Part shown: positions 45,358 to 54,939 of the stretch, piece by piece
Layout: the number at the start of each line of letters is the position of its first letter
How positions within the stretch are numbered: position 1 is the first letter of the stretch
DNA from: Methylobacteriaceae bacterium
GTDB taxonomy: Bacteria > Pseudomonadota > Alphaproteobacteria > Rhizobiales > Beijerinckiaceae
DNA: 64,000 nucleotides
Direction: 5' to 3'
Assembly: GCA_947444195.1 (NCBI GenBank)
Contig: CANEZL010000001.1
Coordinates: 124,001-188,000, forward strand
Notes under the pieces: generated by a model
Seen by the model: the letters and a program-made list of their open reading frames with translations, nothing else
Told to the model about the DNA's origin: nothing
The model's database searches: none
Translations under genes and position numbers: made by a program

Positions 45358-46869
45358 GTGCCGGAGGGCCGTAGGAGCGGCGACAGAGCTTTGCCCGATC
45401 GTTTCGAGCAGAACCGCATCGATGCCGAGATCGAACGCTCCGATCCGAGCCACGATCCGTTCGCCGCCGCCGTGCGCGCGACGCGGATGCCGATGCTGAT
45501 CACGGATCCGCACAAGCCCGACAACCCGATCGTGTTCGCCAACGCGGCGTTCTACAAGCTCACGGGCTACGACCGCGACGCGGTCATCGGGCAGAACTGC
45601 CGCTTTCTGCAGGGGCCCGAGACCAATCGCATGGATGTCGCGCGGATCCGCGACGCCGTCGAGCGGCGGGTCACGATCGAGCTCGATCTCCTGAACTACA
45701 AGAAGACCGGCGAGCCGTTCTGGAACAGGCTTCTGATCTCGCCCGTCTTCGACCGGGACGGGCAGCTGACCTTCTACTTCGCCTCCCAGTTCGACGTCAC
45801 GCTCCAGCGCGAGAAGCTGGCGCGCATCCAGCGCGACCGCGACGCCCTGGAGCAGGAGGTGGAGCGCCGCACCCTCGACCTGACCCGCAGCGAGGACCGG
45901 CTCCGGTTCATCGTCAAGGCCGGCCGCTTCGGCTCGTGGACCCTCGATCTGTCCGACATGCGGCTGGTCGCCTCCGACGTCTGCAAGGAGAATTTTGGCC
46001 GGGAGGTGGACGACCCGTTCAGCTACGACGAGCTCACCGCGAGCGTCGCGCCCGAGGACCGGGAGCGCATGCGGGCGGCGGTGGAGGCTTCGATCCGCGA
46101 GCGGGGCGACTACGACATCGAGTACCGCATCCTCACGCCCAGGGGCGAGGTGCGCTGGCTCCAGATCCGGGGCCAGACCTATTACGGCGCCGACGGCCGC
46201 CCGCTCAGCATGGCCGGCGTGTCCATCGACATCACCGAGCGAAAGCGCGGCGAGGAGCACCGTGCGCTCCTGGCCGAGGAGCTGAACCACCGGGTCAAGA
46301 ACTCGATGGCGACGATGCGCTCCATCGCCTACCAGACCCTGAGCAACGCGGGCTCCCTGGAGGAGGCGCGCGTGACCCTCGACGCCCGCCTGCAATCGCT
46401 CTCCGCCGCCCACGACGTGCTGACCCGGGAGAGTTGGGAGGGGGCGACGCTGGGCGAGATCGCGGAGGGGGCCCTGCAGCCGTTCCGCCAGAAGGACGGG
46501 AACCGCTTCAAGATCGGCGGCCCGCTGGTGCGCCTGTCGCCCCGGCACGCGCTGGCCTTCGTGATGGCGCTGCACGAACTGGCCACCAACGCCGTGAAGT
46601 ACGGCGCGCTCTCCAAGGGCACCGGCCGGGTCATCCTCGACTGGGACGTGGTGGACGAGCCGAGCCCCGGTCGCCTGTGGCTGCGCTGGGAGGAGATCGG
46701 CGGCCCCCCCGTCACCGCGCCCCAGCGCAAGGGGTTCGGCTCGCGGATGATCGAGCGGGCGCTCGCGGCCGAACTCGGCGGCGTGGCCGAGATCGACTAC
46801 CGGCCCCGCGGCGTGGTGTGCACGGTGGAGGCGCCGCTGCCGGACAAGCTCGCCCCGGTTTCGGCCTGA
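45358..46869 (+). CDS. LOV-domain blue-light-responsive HWE-type histidine kinase
   Basis: This 503-residue soluble sensor kinase starts with a LOV domain: ITDPHKPDNPIVFANAAFYK and the flavin-adduct motif GQNCRFLQG with the photoactive cysteine C81. A linker helix (about 150-180) leads to a second PAS domain (about 180-295), then the kinase region. The phospho-acceptor is H311 in EELNHRVKNSMATMRSI, HELATNAVKYGALS is the N-box, and LRWEEIGGPPV is the HWE-type signature. The GTG at 45358 is one possible start; a later one within the first 15 codons is not excluded. It lies between murD and ftsW, convergent with a chemoreceptor gene. Confidence 0.92.
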   Translation: MPEGRRSGDRALPDRFEQNRIDAEIERSDPSHDPFAAAVRATRMPMLITDPHKPDNPIVFANAAFYKLTGYDRDAVIGQNCRFLQGPETNRMDVARIRDAVERRVTIELDLLNYKKTGEPFWNRLLISPVFDRDGQLTFYFASQFDVTLQREKLARIQRDRDALEQEVERRTLDLTRSEDRLRFIVKAGRFGSWTLDLSDMRLVASDVCKENFGREVDDPFSYDELTASVAPEDRERMRAAVEASIRERGDYDIEYRILTPRGEVRWLQIRGQTYYGADGRPLSMAGVSIDITERKRGEEHRALLAEELNHRVKNSMATMRSIAYQTLSNAGSLEEARVTLDARLQSLSAAHDVLTRESWEGATLGEIAEGALQPFRQKDGNRFKIGGPLVRLSPRHALAFVMALHELATNAVKYGALSKGTGRVILDWDVVDEPSPGRLWLRWEEIGGPPVTAPQRKGFGSRMIERALAAELGGVAEIDYRPRGVVCTVEAPLPDKLAPVSA

Positions 46870-46964
46870 TACGATCTCCGCTCGATCGAAGCGGGGCGCG
46901 TATCGGCCAAGCCCGCGCGGCGCCTAAATCCGCCATCCCGAAGGGATCGATCGGATCTGGTATG
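46867..46964. repeat. Two-hairpin repeat, copy B
   Basis: This copy of about 98 bp is the inverted counterpart of copy A (14878-14986). It begins with the TGA stop of the LOV kinase and ends 16 bases before the stop of the convergent chemoreceptor gene. It can fold into the same two hairpins (GATACG/CGTATC arms at one end, ATCCC-TTC-GGGAT at the other), with base changes in the arms that keep pairing. Confidence 0.8.
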
Positions 46965-46980
46965 ACACACGGCCGCGGCC

Positions 46981-48456
46981 TCAGCGCGCGAGAACCTTGG
47001 CCGCCTCCCGCGTGCTCGCCACCGCCTCGGAAACCTGGCCGACCGCGGTGCCGATCGCGCCGATATTGCCGGTGATCGAGGTCACGGCGTCGGCGGCGTG
47101 CTGCATGTTCTCGGCGAGGTCGCGCGTCACCGCGCTCTGCTCCTCGATGGCCGCCGCGGTCACCACCACGCTCTCCCGCATCACGTCGACCGCCTGGCGG
47201 ATCGAGCCCAGCGAGTCGACCACCTCCCGCGACATCGCCTGGACGCTGAAGATCTCGCCGTTGATTCGGTCGGTGGCCCGGGCCGCCTGGTCGGCGAGGG
47301 CCTTCACCTCGCTTGCCACCACGGCGAAGCCGCGGCCGGCCTCGCCCGCGCGGGCCGCCTCGATGGTGGCGTTGAGCGCCAGCAGGTTGATCTGGCCGGC
47401 GATGGTGGCGATCAGCCCGACGAGGCCGCTCATGCCCGAGGCGGTGTCGGCGAGGCGCTGGGTCTGGTCGTCGGCGGCGCGCATGCAGGCCTGAGCCGTG
47501 TCGGTCGCCCCCTGCGAGCGCACGATGTTCCGCGAGAGCTCGCCGACGGAAGCCGCGAGTTCCTCGGCGGCGGCGGCCACCGACTGGACGTTGCCCGACG
47601 TCCCGCCCGCGCTCCGTCCCGCCGCCGTCGCGGCCTGGGAGGCGGCGGCCACCGCCGCGTCGATCTCGCCGAAGTTGCGGTCGATCAGGGTGCGCAGGCT
47701 CGCCAGCAGCCGGACCTGATCGGTGATGTCGGTGGCGAACTTCACCACCTTGTAGGGCCGCCCGGAGGCGTCGAGGATCGGATTGTAGGAGGCCTGGATC
47801 CAGATCTCGCGGCCGTCCCGGCCGATCCGCCGGAACTGGGCGGCCCGGTAGGTGCCCGCGCGCAGGGCCGCCCAGAAGGCCGCGTAGTCCGCGCTCGCAC
47901 CCTCGGCGGGATCGACGAAGATGCGGTGGTGGCGCCCGACGATCTCGTGGAGCTCGTAGCCCAGGGTCGCCAGGAAGTTCGCGTTCGCCTCCAGGATCGT
48001 CCCGTCGAGGTCGAAGGCGATCACCGCCTGGGACTTGCCGATGGCCGCGATCTGGCCCGCGCGGTCGGCATCCTCCGCCTTGCGCGCGGTGATGTCGGTG
48101 GCGAACTTCACGATCCGGCAGGGCCGCCCGGCCCCGTCGAGGACGGGGTTGTAGGAGGCCTCGATCCAGACCGGGCGCCCGTCCCTGGCGATGCGCCGGA
48201 ACTGGTCCGCGACGGGTTCGCCCGCGCGCAGCCGCTCCCAGAAGGTCCGGTACTCGGCGGAACCCGCGTGATCCGGATCGACGAAGATCGCGTGCGGACG
48301 CCCGACGATCTCCGGGAGGTCGTAGCCCATCAGCGCGAGGAAGTTCGCGTTCGCGCTCAGGACCCGGCCCTGGAGATCGAACTCGATCACCGCCTGTTGC
48401 CGGTCCAGGGCGGCGAGCTTCGCGCGGGCTTCGCGGATCCTGCGTGCAGCGAACAT
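46981..48456 (-). CDS. Soluble PAS-PAS methyl-accepting chemotaxis protein
   Basis: This cytoplasmic chemoreceptor (491 residues from ATG 48456) has two near-identical PAS domains. PAS1 (about 20-125) contains [20 protein letters not shown], and PAS2 (about 140-245) contains [20 protein letters not shown]. Each ends in KFATDIT. The signalling hairpin contains [20 protein letters not shown] and [15 protein letters not shown]. No membrane helix is seen, so it probably senses an internal cue; PAS-PAS soluble receptors often sense redox or oxygen through haem or flavin, but the cofactor cannot be read. In-frame ATGs at 48519 and 48471 are alternative starts. Confidence 0.9.
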   Translation of the reverse strand: MFAARRIREARAKLAALDRQQAVIEFDLQGRVLSANANFLALMGYDLPEIVGRPHAIFVDPDHAGSAEYRTFWERLRAGEPVADQFRRIARDGRPVWIEASYNPVLDGAGRPCRIVKFATDITARKAEDADRAGQIAAIGKSQAVIAFDLDGTILEANANFLATLGYELHEIVGRHHRIFVDPAEGASADYAAFWAALRAGTYRAAQFRRIGRDGREIWIQASYNPILDASGRPYKVVKFATDITDQVRLLASLRTLIDRNFGEIDAAVAAASQAATAAGRSAGGTSGNVQSVAAAAEELAASVGELSRNIVRSQGATDTAQACMRAADDQTQRLADTASGMSGLVGLIATIAGQINLLALNATIEAARAGEAGRGFAVVASEVKALADQAARATDRINGEIFSVQAMSREVVDSLGSIRQAVDVMRESVVVTAAAIEEQSAVTRDLAENMQHAADAVTSITGNIGAIGTAVGQVSEAVASTREAAKVLAR

Positions 48457-48698
48457 TGACCTCGTCCCCATCCTCGGCGGTGCGGCTTGTGCCGTCTCCG
48501 TGCCGATGACACGCGCCACCGTGGTGGATCCGCCATCGACTCGCGCAATAGTTGTATTGGTCGATTAACACGAGGTTGCGCGCCGGACCGGCGGTCGGGC
48601 GCGGCCGATCCGGCATAAGGATGCGTTTACCATTCCGGCACAGGATCGCGGCCGGCCCGCACGAAGTGCTCGCGCGCGCCCCGGAGTCGCCCCCCAGC

Positions 48699-49865
48699 AT
48701 GATGTCCCGCGCGGAACGCACGCCCCTGACGGACTGGTGGTGGACCGTGGACCGCGGCCTGCTCGCGGCGCTCGGCGCCCTGATGGTGGCGGGCCTCGTC
48801 TTCCTGATGGGCGGCGGCCCGCCCGTGGCCGAGCGCATCGGCCTGCCGACCTTCTACTTCCTCAACCGTCAGGCGATGTACCTCGCCCCAACCATCCTGC
48901 TGATCTGCGCGGTCTCCTTCCTGTCGCTCCGCGGCATCCGGCGGCTCGCCCTCATCACCTGGATGATCGGCGTCGTGCTCTGCGTGGTGGCGAGCAAGTT
49001 CGGCCCGGAGATCAAGGGCGCGCACCGCTGGATCCAGTTCGGCTCCTTCGGCCTCCAGCCCTCGGAATTCGTGAAGCCCTCCTTCGTGGTGGTGGCGGCC
49101 TGGGCCTTCTCGGAGGGCGCGCAGCGGCGGGACATGCCGGGCGGGCTCATGGCCATCCTGCTGCTGCCGCTCACCATCGTGCCGCTGCTGCTGCAGCCCG
49201 ATTTCGGGCAGACCATGCTGATCACCCTGGTCTGGTGCGCGCTGTTCTTCGTGGCCGGCCTGCACCTCGTCTGGGTCGCGGCGCTCGGCGTCATCGGCAT
49301 GGGCGGGGTGTTTGCCGCCTACACCTTCTTCCACCACGTGCGCGAGCGCATCACCCGCTTCCTCGACAAGGATTCGGGCGACAGCTTCCAGGTGTTCTGG
49401 TCGCAGGAATCCTTCCGCTCCGGCGGCTGGCTCGGCACCGGGCCGGGGGAGGGGGTGGCCAAGCGGCACCTGCCCGATGCACATACCGACTTCATCTTCT
49501 CCGTCACCGGCGAGGAATTCGGCGTGCTGGTCTGCCTGGGTCTCGTGGCGCTCTTCGCCTACATCGTGCTGCGCTGCCTGCGGCAGGCGCGGCGCACCGA
49601 CGACACCTTCTCGCGGCTGGCCATCACCGGGCTCACCACCCTGTTCGGCCTCCAGGCCTGCATCAACATGGCGGTGAACACGCAGCTGATGCCGGCCAAG
49701 GGCATGACGCTGCCCTTCGTCTCCTACGGCGGCTCCTCGCTGATCTCGCTGGCGCTGGGCATGGGCTTCCTCGTGGCGTTGACCCGCAAGCGTCCGCGCA
49801 CGACGCTGCTGAGCCAGAAGCCGCCCGGCACGGCCGCCGCCACGGTGGCGGGGGTGATGCGGTGA
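48699..49865 (+). CDS. ftsW: FtsW, septal peptidoglycan polymerase
   Basis: FtsW (388 residues) is the SEDS-family glycosyltransferase that works with FtsI at the septum. About ten membrane helices are visible. Conserved loops include KGAHRWIQFGSFGLQPSEFV, LQPDFGQTMLI, LGTGPGEGVAKRHLPDAHTD and LPFVSYGGSSLISLA. ATG 48699 (or the next codon) gives the normal N-terminus; the frame is open to 48552. The 242-base gap upstream is shared with the divergent chemoreceptor gene. The stop overlaps murG (GTGA). Confidence 0.95.
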   Translation: MMSRAERTPLTDWWWTVDRGLLAALGALMVAGLVFLMGGGPPVAERIGLPTFYFLNRQAMYLAPTILLICAVSFLSLRGIRRLALITWMIGVVLCVVASKFGPEIKGAHRWIQFGSFGLQPSEFVKPSFVVVAAWAFSEGAQRRDMPGGLMAILLLPLTIVPLLLQPDFGQTMLITLVWCALFFVAGLHLVWVAALGVIGMGGVFAAYTFFHHVRERITRFLDKDSGDSFQVFWSQESFRSGGWLGTGPGEGVAKRHLPDAHTDFIFSVTGEEFGVLVCLGLVALFAYIVLRCLRQARRTDDTFSRLAITGLTTLFGLQACINMAVNTQLMPAKGMTLPFVSYGGSSLISLALGMGFLVALTRKRPRTTLLSQKPPGTAAATVAGVMR

Positions 49866-50971
49866 CCGTCTTCACGCCGACGATCCTGCTCTGCGCGGGC
49901 GGCACCGGCGGGCATCTCTTCCCCGCCGAGAGCCTCGCCCACGCCCTGCGCGCCCGCGGCGTGCGGGTGGCGCTCGCCACCGACGCGCGGGTGGACGCCT
50001 TCCGGGACACCTTTCCGGCCTCCGAATTCGTCACCATCCCCTCGGCGACGCCCTCCGGCCGCAACCTCGTGAAGCGCGCCTCCGCCCTCGTCACCCTCGG
50101 GCGCGGCTTCGGCACCGCTCTGCGCGCGGTCAAGCGCATCAATCCGGCCGCCATCGTCGGCTTCGGCGGCTACCCCACCGTGCCGCCGGTGCTCGCCGGG
50201 CAGATGCTGAAGGTGCCGACCGTCCTGCACGAGCAGAACGCGGTGATGGGCCGGGCCAACGCCTTCCTCGCCCGCGGCGCGCGCACCATCGCCACCGGCT
50301 TCAAGGACGTGCGCGGCGTGCCCGACAAGGCGGGCGCGCCGCGCATCCACACCGGCAATCCCCTGCGGCCGGCTGTGATCGAGGCCGCCAAGGTCCCCTT
50401 CGCGCCGCTGGACCAGGGCGGGACCCTGCGCCTCCTCGTCTTCGGCGGCAGCCAGGGGGCGCGGGTGATGGGCGAGGTTGTGCCGAAGGCGCTGGCCGAG
50501 CTGCCCGCCGACCTGCGCGCGCGCCTGCACCTCGTGCAGCAGGTCCGGCCCGAGGATCTCACCGCCGTCCAGAACGACTACCTCGCCCTCGGCCTCGCCG
50601 GGCTGGAGGCGGCGCCCTTCTTCAAGGACCTGCCCGCCCGCATGGCGGCGAGCCATCTCGTGGTCTCGCGCTCGGGCGCCTCGACGGTCTCCGAACTCGC
50701 CGCCATCGGCCGGCCGGCCATCCTCGTGCCGCTGCCCGGCGCCCTCGACCAAGACCAGGCCGCCAACGCCGCGACGCTCGCCGGCATCGGCGCGGCGCTG
50801 GCCCTTCCGCAGACCGCGTTCACCCCGGACCGGCTGACCGCGGAGCTCGTCGAGTACTTCGAGAATCCCGAGAAATTGACCCGCGCGGCGGAGGCCGCCA
50901 AAAGCGCGGGCATCCACGACGCCGCCGAGCGGCTCGCCGCGGTGGTCGTCGAGACGGCGGCCCGCACCTGA
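49862..50971 (+). CDS. murG: MurG, lipid II-forming GlcNAc transferase
   Basis: MurG (369 residues) adds GlcNAc to lipid I on the cytoplasmic membrane face. The N-terminal glycine-rich loop is [64 protein letters not shown] and [20 protein letters not shown] are MurG signatures. GTG 49862 overlaps the ftsW stop and is the chosen start; the open frame upstream is a shadow of ftsW. murC follows after 52 bases. Confidence 0.95.
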   Translation: MTVFTPTILLCAGGTGGHLFPAESLAHALRARGVRVALATDARVDAFRDTFPASEFVTIPSATPSGRNLVKRASALVTLGRGFGTALRAVKRINPAAIVGFGGYPTVPPVLAGQMLKVPTVLHEQNAVMGRANAFLARGARTIATGFKDVRGVPDKAGAPRIHTGNPLRPAVIEAAKVPFAPLDQGGTLRLLVFGGSQGARVMGEVVPKALAELPADLRARLHLVQQVRPEDLTAVQNDYLALGLAGLEAAPFFKDLPARMAASHLVVSRSGASTVSELAAIGRPAILVPLPGALDQDQAANAATLAGIGAALALPQTAFTPDRLTAELVEYFENPEKLTRAAEAAKSAGIHDAAERLAAVVVETAART

Positions 50972-51023
50972 TTTCCTCGAAGGTCACCGCCTGCGCGGGG
51001 CCTGGCACACCACGGTTCGACCC

Positions 51024-52430
51024 ATGAAGCTGCCCGACAAGCTCGGCCCCATCCACTTCATCGGCATCGGCGGCATCGGCATGTCCGGCATCGCCGAGGT
51101 GATGCACAATCTCGGCTACACCGTGCAGGGCTCGGACGCCAACGACAACGCCAACGTGCGCCGGCTCGCCGACAAGGGCATGCGCACCTTCGTCGGCCAC
51201 GACGCGGTCAACGTCGAGGAGGCCGCCCTCGTCGTGGTCTCCACCGCGATCCGCCGGGACAATCCGGAGCTGAAGGCCGCCCGCGAGCGCCGCCTGCCGG
51301 TGGTGCGCCGGGCCGAGATGCTGGCCGAGCTGATGCGCTTCAAGTCCTGCGTCGCCATCGCCGGCACCCACGGCAAGACCACGACGACCTCGCTGGTCGC
51401 CACGCTCCTCGACGCGGGCAATCTCGACCCGACCGTGATCAACGGCGGCATCATCAACGCCTACGGCACCAACGCCCGCATGGGCGAGGGCGAGTGGATG
51501 GTTGTGGAGGCCGACGAGTCCGACGGCACCTTCCTGAAGCTGCCGGCGGATGTGGCCATCGTCACCAACATCGACCCCGAGCATCTCGACCATTTCGGCT
51601 CGTTCGACGCGGTGAAGGACGCCTTCCGGCGCTTCATCGACAACATCCCGTTCTACGGCTTCGCGGTGATGTGCATCGACCATCCCGTGGTGCAGGATCT
51701 CGTCGGCCATATCGAGGACCGGCGCATCATCACCTACGGCGAGAACCCGCAAGCGGACGTGCGCCTCATCGACGTGGACCTGCGCGGCGGCCAGAGCCGC
51801 TTCCGGGTGATGATCCGCGACCGCCGCCCGGGCTACCGGATGGAGATGGAGGATCTCGTCCTGCCCATGCCGGGCAAGCACAACGCGCTGAACGCCACCG
51901 CGGCGCTCGCCGTCGCGCACGAGCTCGGCGTGAAGCCCGAGGCGATCCGCAACGCGCTCGCCGGCTTCGGCGGCGTGAAGCGCCGCTTCACCCGCACCGG
52001 CGAGTGGAACGGCGCGGCGATCTTCGACGATTACGGGCACCATCCCGTGGAGATCAAAGCGGTGCTGAAAGCCGCCCGCGCCTCCACCGACGCGGGCGTG
52101 ATCGCCATCGTGCAGCCCCACCGCTACACCCGCCTGCAATCGCTGTTCGACGACTTCTGCACCTGCTTCAACGACGCCGACACGGTCATCGTCGCCCCGG
52201 TCTACGCGGCGGGCGAGCAGCCCATCGAGGGGATCGACCGCGACGGCCTGGTGGCGGGCCTGCGCTCCCGCGGCCATCGCGACGCCCGCCCCCTGGAGCG
52301 GCCCGAGGACCTGCCCCGCATCGTCGCGGAACTCGCCAAGCCCAACGACTACGTGGTGTGCCTCGGCGCCGGCAACATCACCCAGTGGGCCTACGCGCTG
52401 CCGGGCGACCTCGCCGCGCTGAAGGGGTGA
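51024..52430 (+). CDS. murC: MurC, UDP-MurNAc:L-alanine ligase
   Basis: MurC (468 residues) adds L-alanine to UDP-MurNAc. [20 protein letters not shown] is the N-terminal nucleotide-binding motif, and the ATP site is [18 protein letters not shown] near residue 110. [20 protein letters not shown] and [20 protein letters not shown] are family signatures. An extra DUF559 gene follows 4 bases after the stop instead of murB. Confidence 0.96.
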   Translation: MKLPDKLGPIHFIGIGGIGMSGIAEVMHNLGYTVQGSDANDNANVRRLADKGMRTFVGHDAVNVEEAALVVVSTAIRRDNPELKAARERRLPVVRRAEMLAELMRFKSCVAIAGTHGKTTTTSLVATLLDAGNLDPTVINGGIINAYGTNARMGEGEWMVVEADESDGTFLKLPADVAIVTNIDPEHLDHFGSFDAVKDAFRRFIDNIPFYGFAVMCIDHPVVQDLVGHIEDRRIITYGENPQADVRLIDVDLRGGQSRFRVMIRDRRPGYRMEMEDLVLPMPGKHNALNATAALAVAHELGVKPEAIRNALAGFGGVKRRFTRTGEWNGAAIFDDYGHHPVEIKAVLKAARASTDAGVIAIVQPHRYTRLQSLFDDFCTCFNDADTVIVAPVYAAGEQPIEGIDRDGLVAGLRSRGHRDARPLERPEDLPRIVAELAKPNDYVVCLGAGNITQWAYALPGDLAALKG

Positions 52431-52434
52431 GGGC

Positions 52435-53034
52435 ATGCGTTCGGCGTCGCCGGACAGCACCCGCTTTCGACGGCATCTGCGTGCGGGGCAGACCGAGGCC
52501 GAACAGCGCCTATGGTATCGCCTTCGCGATCGTCGTCTCGCGGGCGTCAAGTTCGTCCGCCAGGAGACGGTCGGGCGGTACGTCGCGGATTTCCGCTGCC
52601 GCGAGGCGCGCCTGATCGTCGAACTCGACGGCGGCCAGCACGCCGATAGCAGCCACGACCGAGTCCGGGACGCCTGGCTGACCGAGCGCGGCTATCGCAT
52701 CCTGCGCTTCTGGAACGCCGAGGTCATGAACAACACGCTCGGCGTTCTGGACACCATCCTCGCCGCGCTTCCCCCCTCTCCCCGCCCGCGGGGAGAGGGC
52801 CGCGACGACCTCAGATCTCGGGTGTTCCCGAGATCTGTTCCCGAATGCCCAAGTCGAGCAGGCTCGACTTGGGTGGTCGGCGCGGCTAGCCCGAAGGGCG
52901 AAGGTGAGGGGGCGGCTCCGGAGGAGACTCTGCCGGAGCCGCCCCCTCACCCTCGGCTGCCGCCTCGATGCGACGACGACAAGGTCGTCGCATCCCTCTC
53001 CCCGCAAGCGGGGCGAGGGGAGATCCCCGTATGA
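52435..53034 (+). CDS. DUF559 (endonuclease-like) protein with repeat-derived C-terminus
   Basis: Residues 1-112 form a complete DUF559 domain, related to very-short-patch-repair-type endonucleases: [49 protein letters not shown] and [14 protein letters not shown]. Biological role is unknown. From about residue 113 the frame runs through a composite palindromic repeat (52771-53022), giving a proline/arginine-rich tail unlike any domain. The stop overlaps the murB ATG (ATGA). Such proteins normally end near residue 115-120, so 40 percent of this product is probably acquired. It lies 4 bases after murC. Confidence 0.82.
   Translation: MRSASPDSTRFRRHLRAGQTEAEQRLWYRLRDRRLAGVKFVRQETVGRYVADFRCREARLIVELDGGQHADSSHDRVRDAWLTERGYRILRFWNAEVMNNTLGVLDTILAALPPSPRPRGEGRDDLRSRVFPRSVPECPSRAGSTWVVGAASPKGEGEGAAPEETLPEPPPHPRLPPRCDDDKVVASLSPQAGRGEIPV
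52771..53022. repeat. Composite array of six palindromes
   Basis: In order: a 12-bp stem at 52774-52799; an 11-bp stem at 52812-52837 (CAGATCTCGGG arms); a 12-bp stem at 52848-52873 (CCCAAGTCGAGC arms); a perfect 18-bp stem at 52904-52950; an 11-bp stem at 52967-52994 (GATGCGACGAC arms); and an imperfect copy of the first at about 52995-53019. The outer two members share CCCTCTCCCCGC, like the ends of a mosaic element. Such mosaics are known from Rhizobiales genomes. It lies inside the DUF559 frame and supplies the murB ribosome-binding site. Confidence 0.8.
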
Positions 53035-53957
53035 CCACATCGCTGCACGACCAGATCCGCGCTGCCGCCCCCGCTCTACGCGGGCGCCTGCTCGCGAACC
53101 AGCCGCTCGCCGACCTCACCTGGTTCCGCGTCGGCGGGCCGGCGGAGATCCTGTTCACGCCCGCCGACGAGGAGGATCTGGCGCTCCTCCTCGCCGCCCT
53201 CGATCCGGCCGTGCCGGTCACGGTGATCGGGCTCGGCTCGAACCTCATCGTGCGCGACGGCGGCGTGCCGGGCGTGGTGGTCCGCCTCGGCGGCAAGGCC
53301 TTCGGCGGCATCGACGTCGACGGCGACCGGCTCCGCGTCGGCACCGCGGTGCCGGACATGCGGCTCGCCAAGGCCGCCGCGGAGGCCGGCCTCGACGGGC
53401 TCGCCTTCTTCCGCGGCATCCCGGGCTCGGTCGGCGGGGCGCTGCGCATGAATGCCGGGGCGCATGGCGGCGAGACCACCGACGTGCTGGTGGAGGCCCG
53501 CGGCATCGACCGCGGCGGGGCTCTCCGCGTGTTCAGCCACGCCGCGATGGGCTTCACCTACCGCCACTCCGCCGCCCCCGAGGACGTGATCTTCACGAGC
53601 GCCCTGTTCCGCGGGCGGCCGGGGGAGCGCGCGGCGATCGAGGCCGAGATGGAGCGCGTCACCGCGGCGCGCGAGGCGGCCCAGCCGATCCGCGAGCGCA
53701 CCGGCGGCTCGACCTTCAAGAACCCGGAGGGCGGCAAGGCGTGGCAACTCGTCGACGCCGCCGGCTGCCGCGGGCTGACGATCGGCGGCGCCCAGGTCTC
53801 GGAGATGCACTGCAACTTCCTGATCAACCGCGGCGGGGCGACGGCCGCCGACATCGAGGGCCTCGGCGAGGAGGTGCGCCGCCGGGTGCGGGAGCAGTCG
53901 GGCGTCGAGTTGCACTGGGAGATCAAGCGCATCGGCGTCGAGACGACGCCCGCCTGA
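53031..53957 (+). CDS. murB: MurB, UDP-N-acetylenolpyruvoylglucosamine reductase
   Basis: MurB (308 residues) is the FAD enzyme that reduces UDP-GlcNAc-enolpyruvate to UDP-MurNAc. [55 protein letters not shown] and [14 protein letters not shown] (with the proton-donating serine) are diagnostic. ATG 53031 is chosen on the family N-terminus; the open frame reaches into the upstream repeat. Its likely ribosome-binding site, gagggg at 53015-53020, is the last part of the repeat array. Confidence 0.95.
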   Translation: MTTSLHDQIRAAAPALRGRLLANQPLADLTWFRVGGPAEILFTPADEEDLALLLAALDPAVPVTVIGLGSNLIVRDGGVPGVVVRLGGKAFGGIDVDGDRLRVGTAVPDMRLAKAAAEAGLDGLAFFRGIPGSVGGALRMNAGAHGGETTDVLVEARGIDRGGALRVFSHAAMGFTYRHSAAPEDVIFTSALFRGRPGERAAIEAEMERVTAAREAAQPIRERTGGSTFKNPEGGKAWQLVDAAGCRGLTIGGAQVSEMHCNFLINRGGATAADIEGLGEEVRRRVREQSGVELHWEIKRIGVETTPA

Positions 53958-53993
53958 CGGATCGTCCCGCCGAGATCGGAGGAGGGAGCGCCC

Positions 53994-54878
53994 ATGGCCC
54001 CGACCGACCCCTCAGCCGTCGCCGACCGTCTCGGCCGGCTCATCGACGACGTCGCCGCGGGCGCCGACGCGGCGCGGACGGGCGGCGACATCCTGCGCCT
54101 GCGGGATCGGCTCAACCGCGAATGGGACGCCGCCCAGCCCGGCGCCCATCTCTCCCCAGAGACCTACGAGGCCCTGCGGCTTCGCTGCGGGGCGGCGCAT
54201 GACCATCTGACCGAGCGCTTCGTCGCCCTCCGGAACCTCACCCCGGAGCCGGAGCCGCTGCTCCTCATCGATCCCGAGCCCCCGACCGTCGCGACGTTCT
54301 TCGAAGGGGCCGCGCCGGTCGCGGGTTGGACGGCCGAGGCTGAGGCGGCGATCCGCGCGGCGGAAGCCCGCCTCGGGGTGCGCCTGCCCGCGACGCTCCG
54401 GGCGCTCTATCGGCTGCGGAACGGCGGCCCGACGGACTTCTTCCTCGCCACCGATATCCCGGACGCACCCCTGCGGTTCGCGGGCCACGCGGCTCTGCGC
54501 GAGGCCGACGAACTCTGGCCGACGGTCCTGCCCGGCTTCGGCCTGACCGCCCTGGAGCGTCTGGAAACCCTCGGCGCGATCGGCGACGGGATCGATTTCG
54601 GCGACGAGGACGAAGCCTGGCGCGCCGTCCTGCCGGGGATCGACCGTCTGATCCCGATCAGCAACCACGGCTCCGATCTCTGGCTCTGCCTGGACTACGC
54701 CGAGGCCGCCGAGCCGTCGGTGGCGCTGTTCGACGCGACGTCGTTCGAGCGGCCCGGCGCCATCACCTTCCGCCGCCCCGATTTCACGGCGTTCTTCGCC
54801 GGGCTCCGGCGGCACGGCGTCACCGTCGAGGACGGCCTCGCCCTGCGCGGCCCGCGCGTCCTCGGCGAGGATGCCTGA
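53994..54878 (+). CDS. SMI1/KNR4 (SUKH) family protein
   Basis: This 294-residue soluble protein has an N-terminal helical region (about 1-85) and a SUKH domain (about 110-275). Family traits are AEARLGVRLPATLRALYRLR, NGGPTDFFLATD and IPISNHGSDLWLCLDYAE. SUKH proteins are often immunity proteins for contact-dependent or polymorphic toxins and otherwise scaffolds. No toxin gene is adjacent. It sits between murB and ddlB on the same strand, with 36 and 61 bases on either side, so it is probably in the dcw transcript. Its job there is unknown. Confidence 0.82.
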   Translation: MAPTDPSAVADRLGRLIDDVAAGADAARTGGDILRLRDRLNREWDAAQPGAHLSPETYEALRLRCGAAHDHLTERFVALRNLTPEPEPLLLIDPEPPTVATFFEGAAPVAGWTAEAEAAIRAAEARLGVRLPATLRALYRLRNGGPTDFFLATDIPDAPLRFAGHAALREADELWPTVLPGFGLTALERLETLGAIGDGIDFGDEDEAWRAVLPGIDRLIPISNHGSDLWLCLDYAEAAEPSVALFDATSFERPGAITFRRPDFTAFFAGLRRHGVTVEDGLALRGPRVLGEDA

Positions 54879-54939
54879 ATGTCCTCACCCCATCACCGGG
54901 CGCCCCGCGCACCGAAACAGCCCTGAAAGGGTCAAGCCG

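Noticed and set aside
52771-53022. CRISPR-like reading of the repeated palindromes
   Set aside because: The stems are mostly different from each other, there are no regular spacers and no cas genes nearby.
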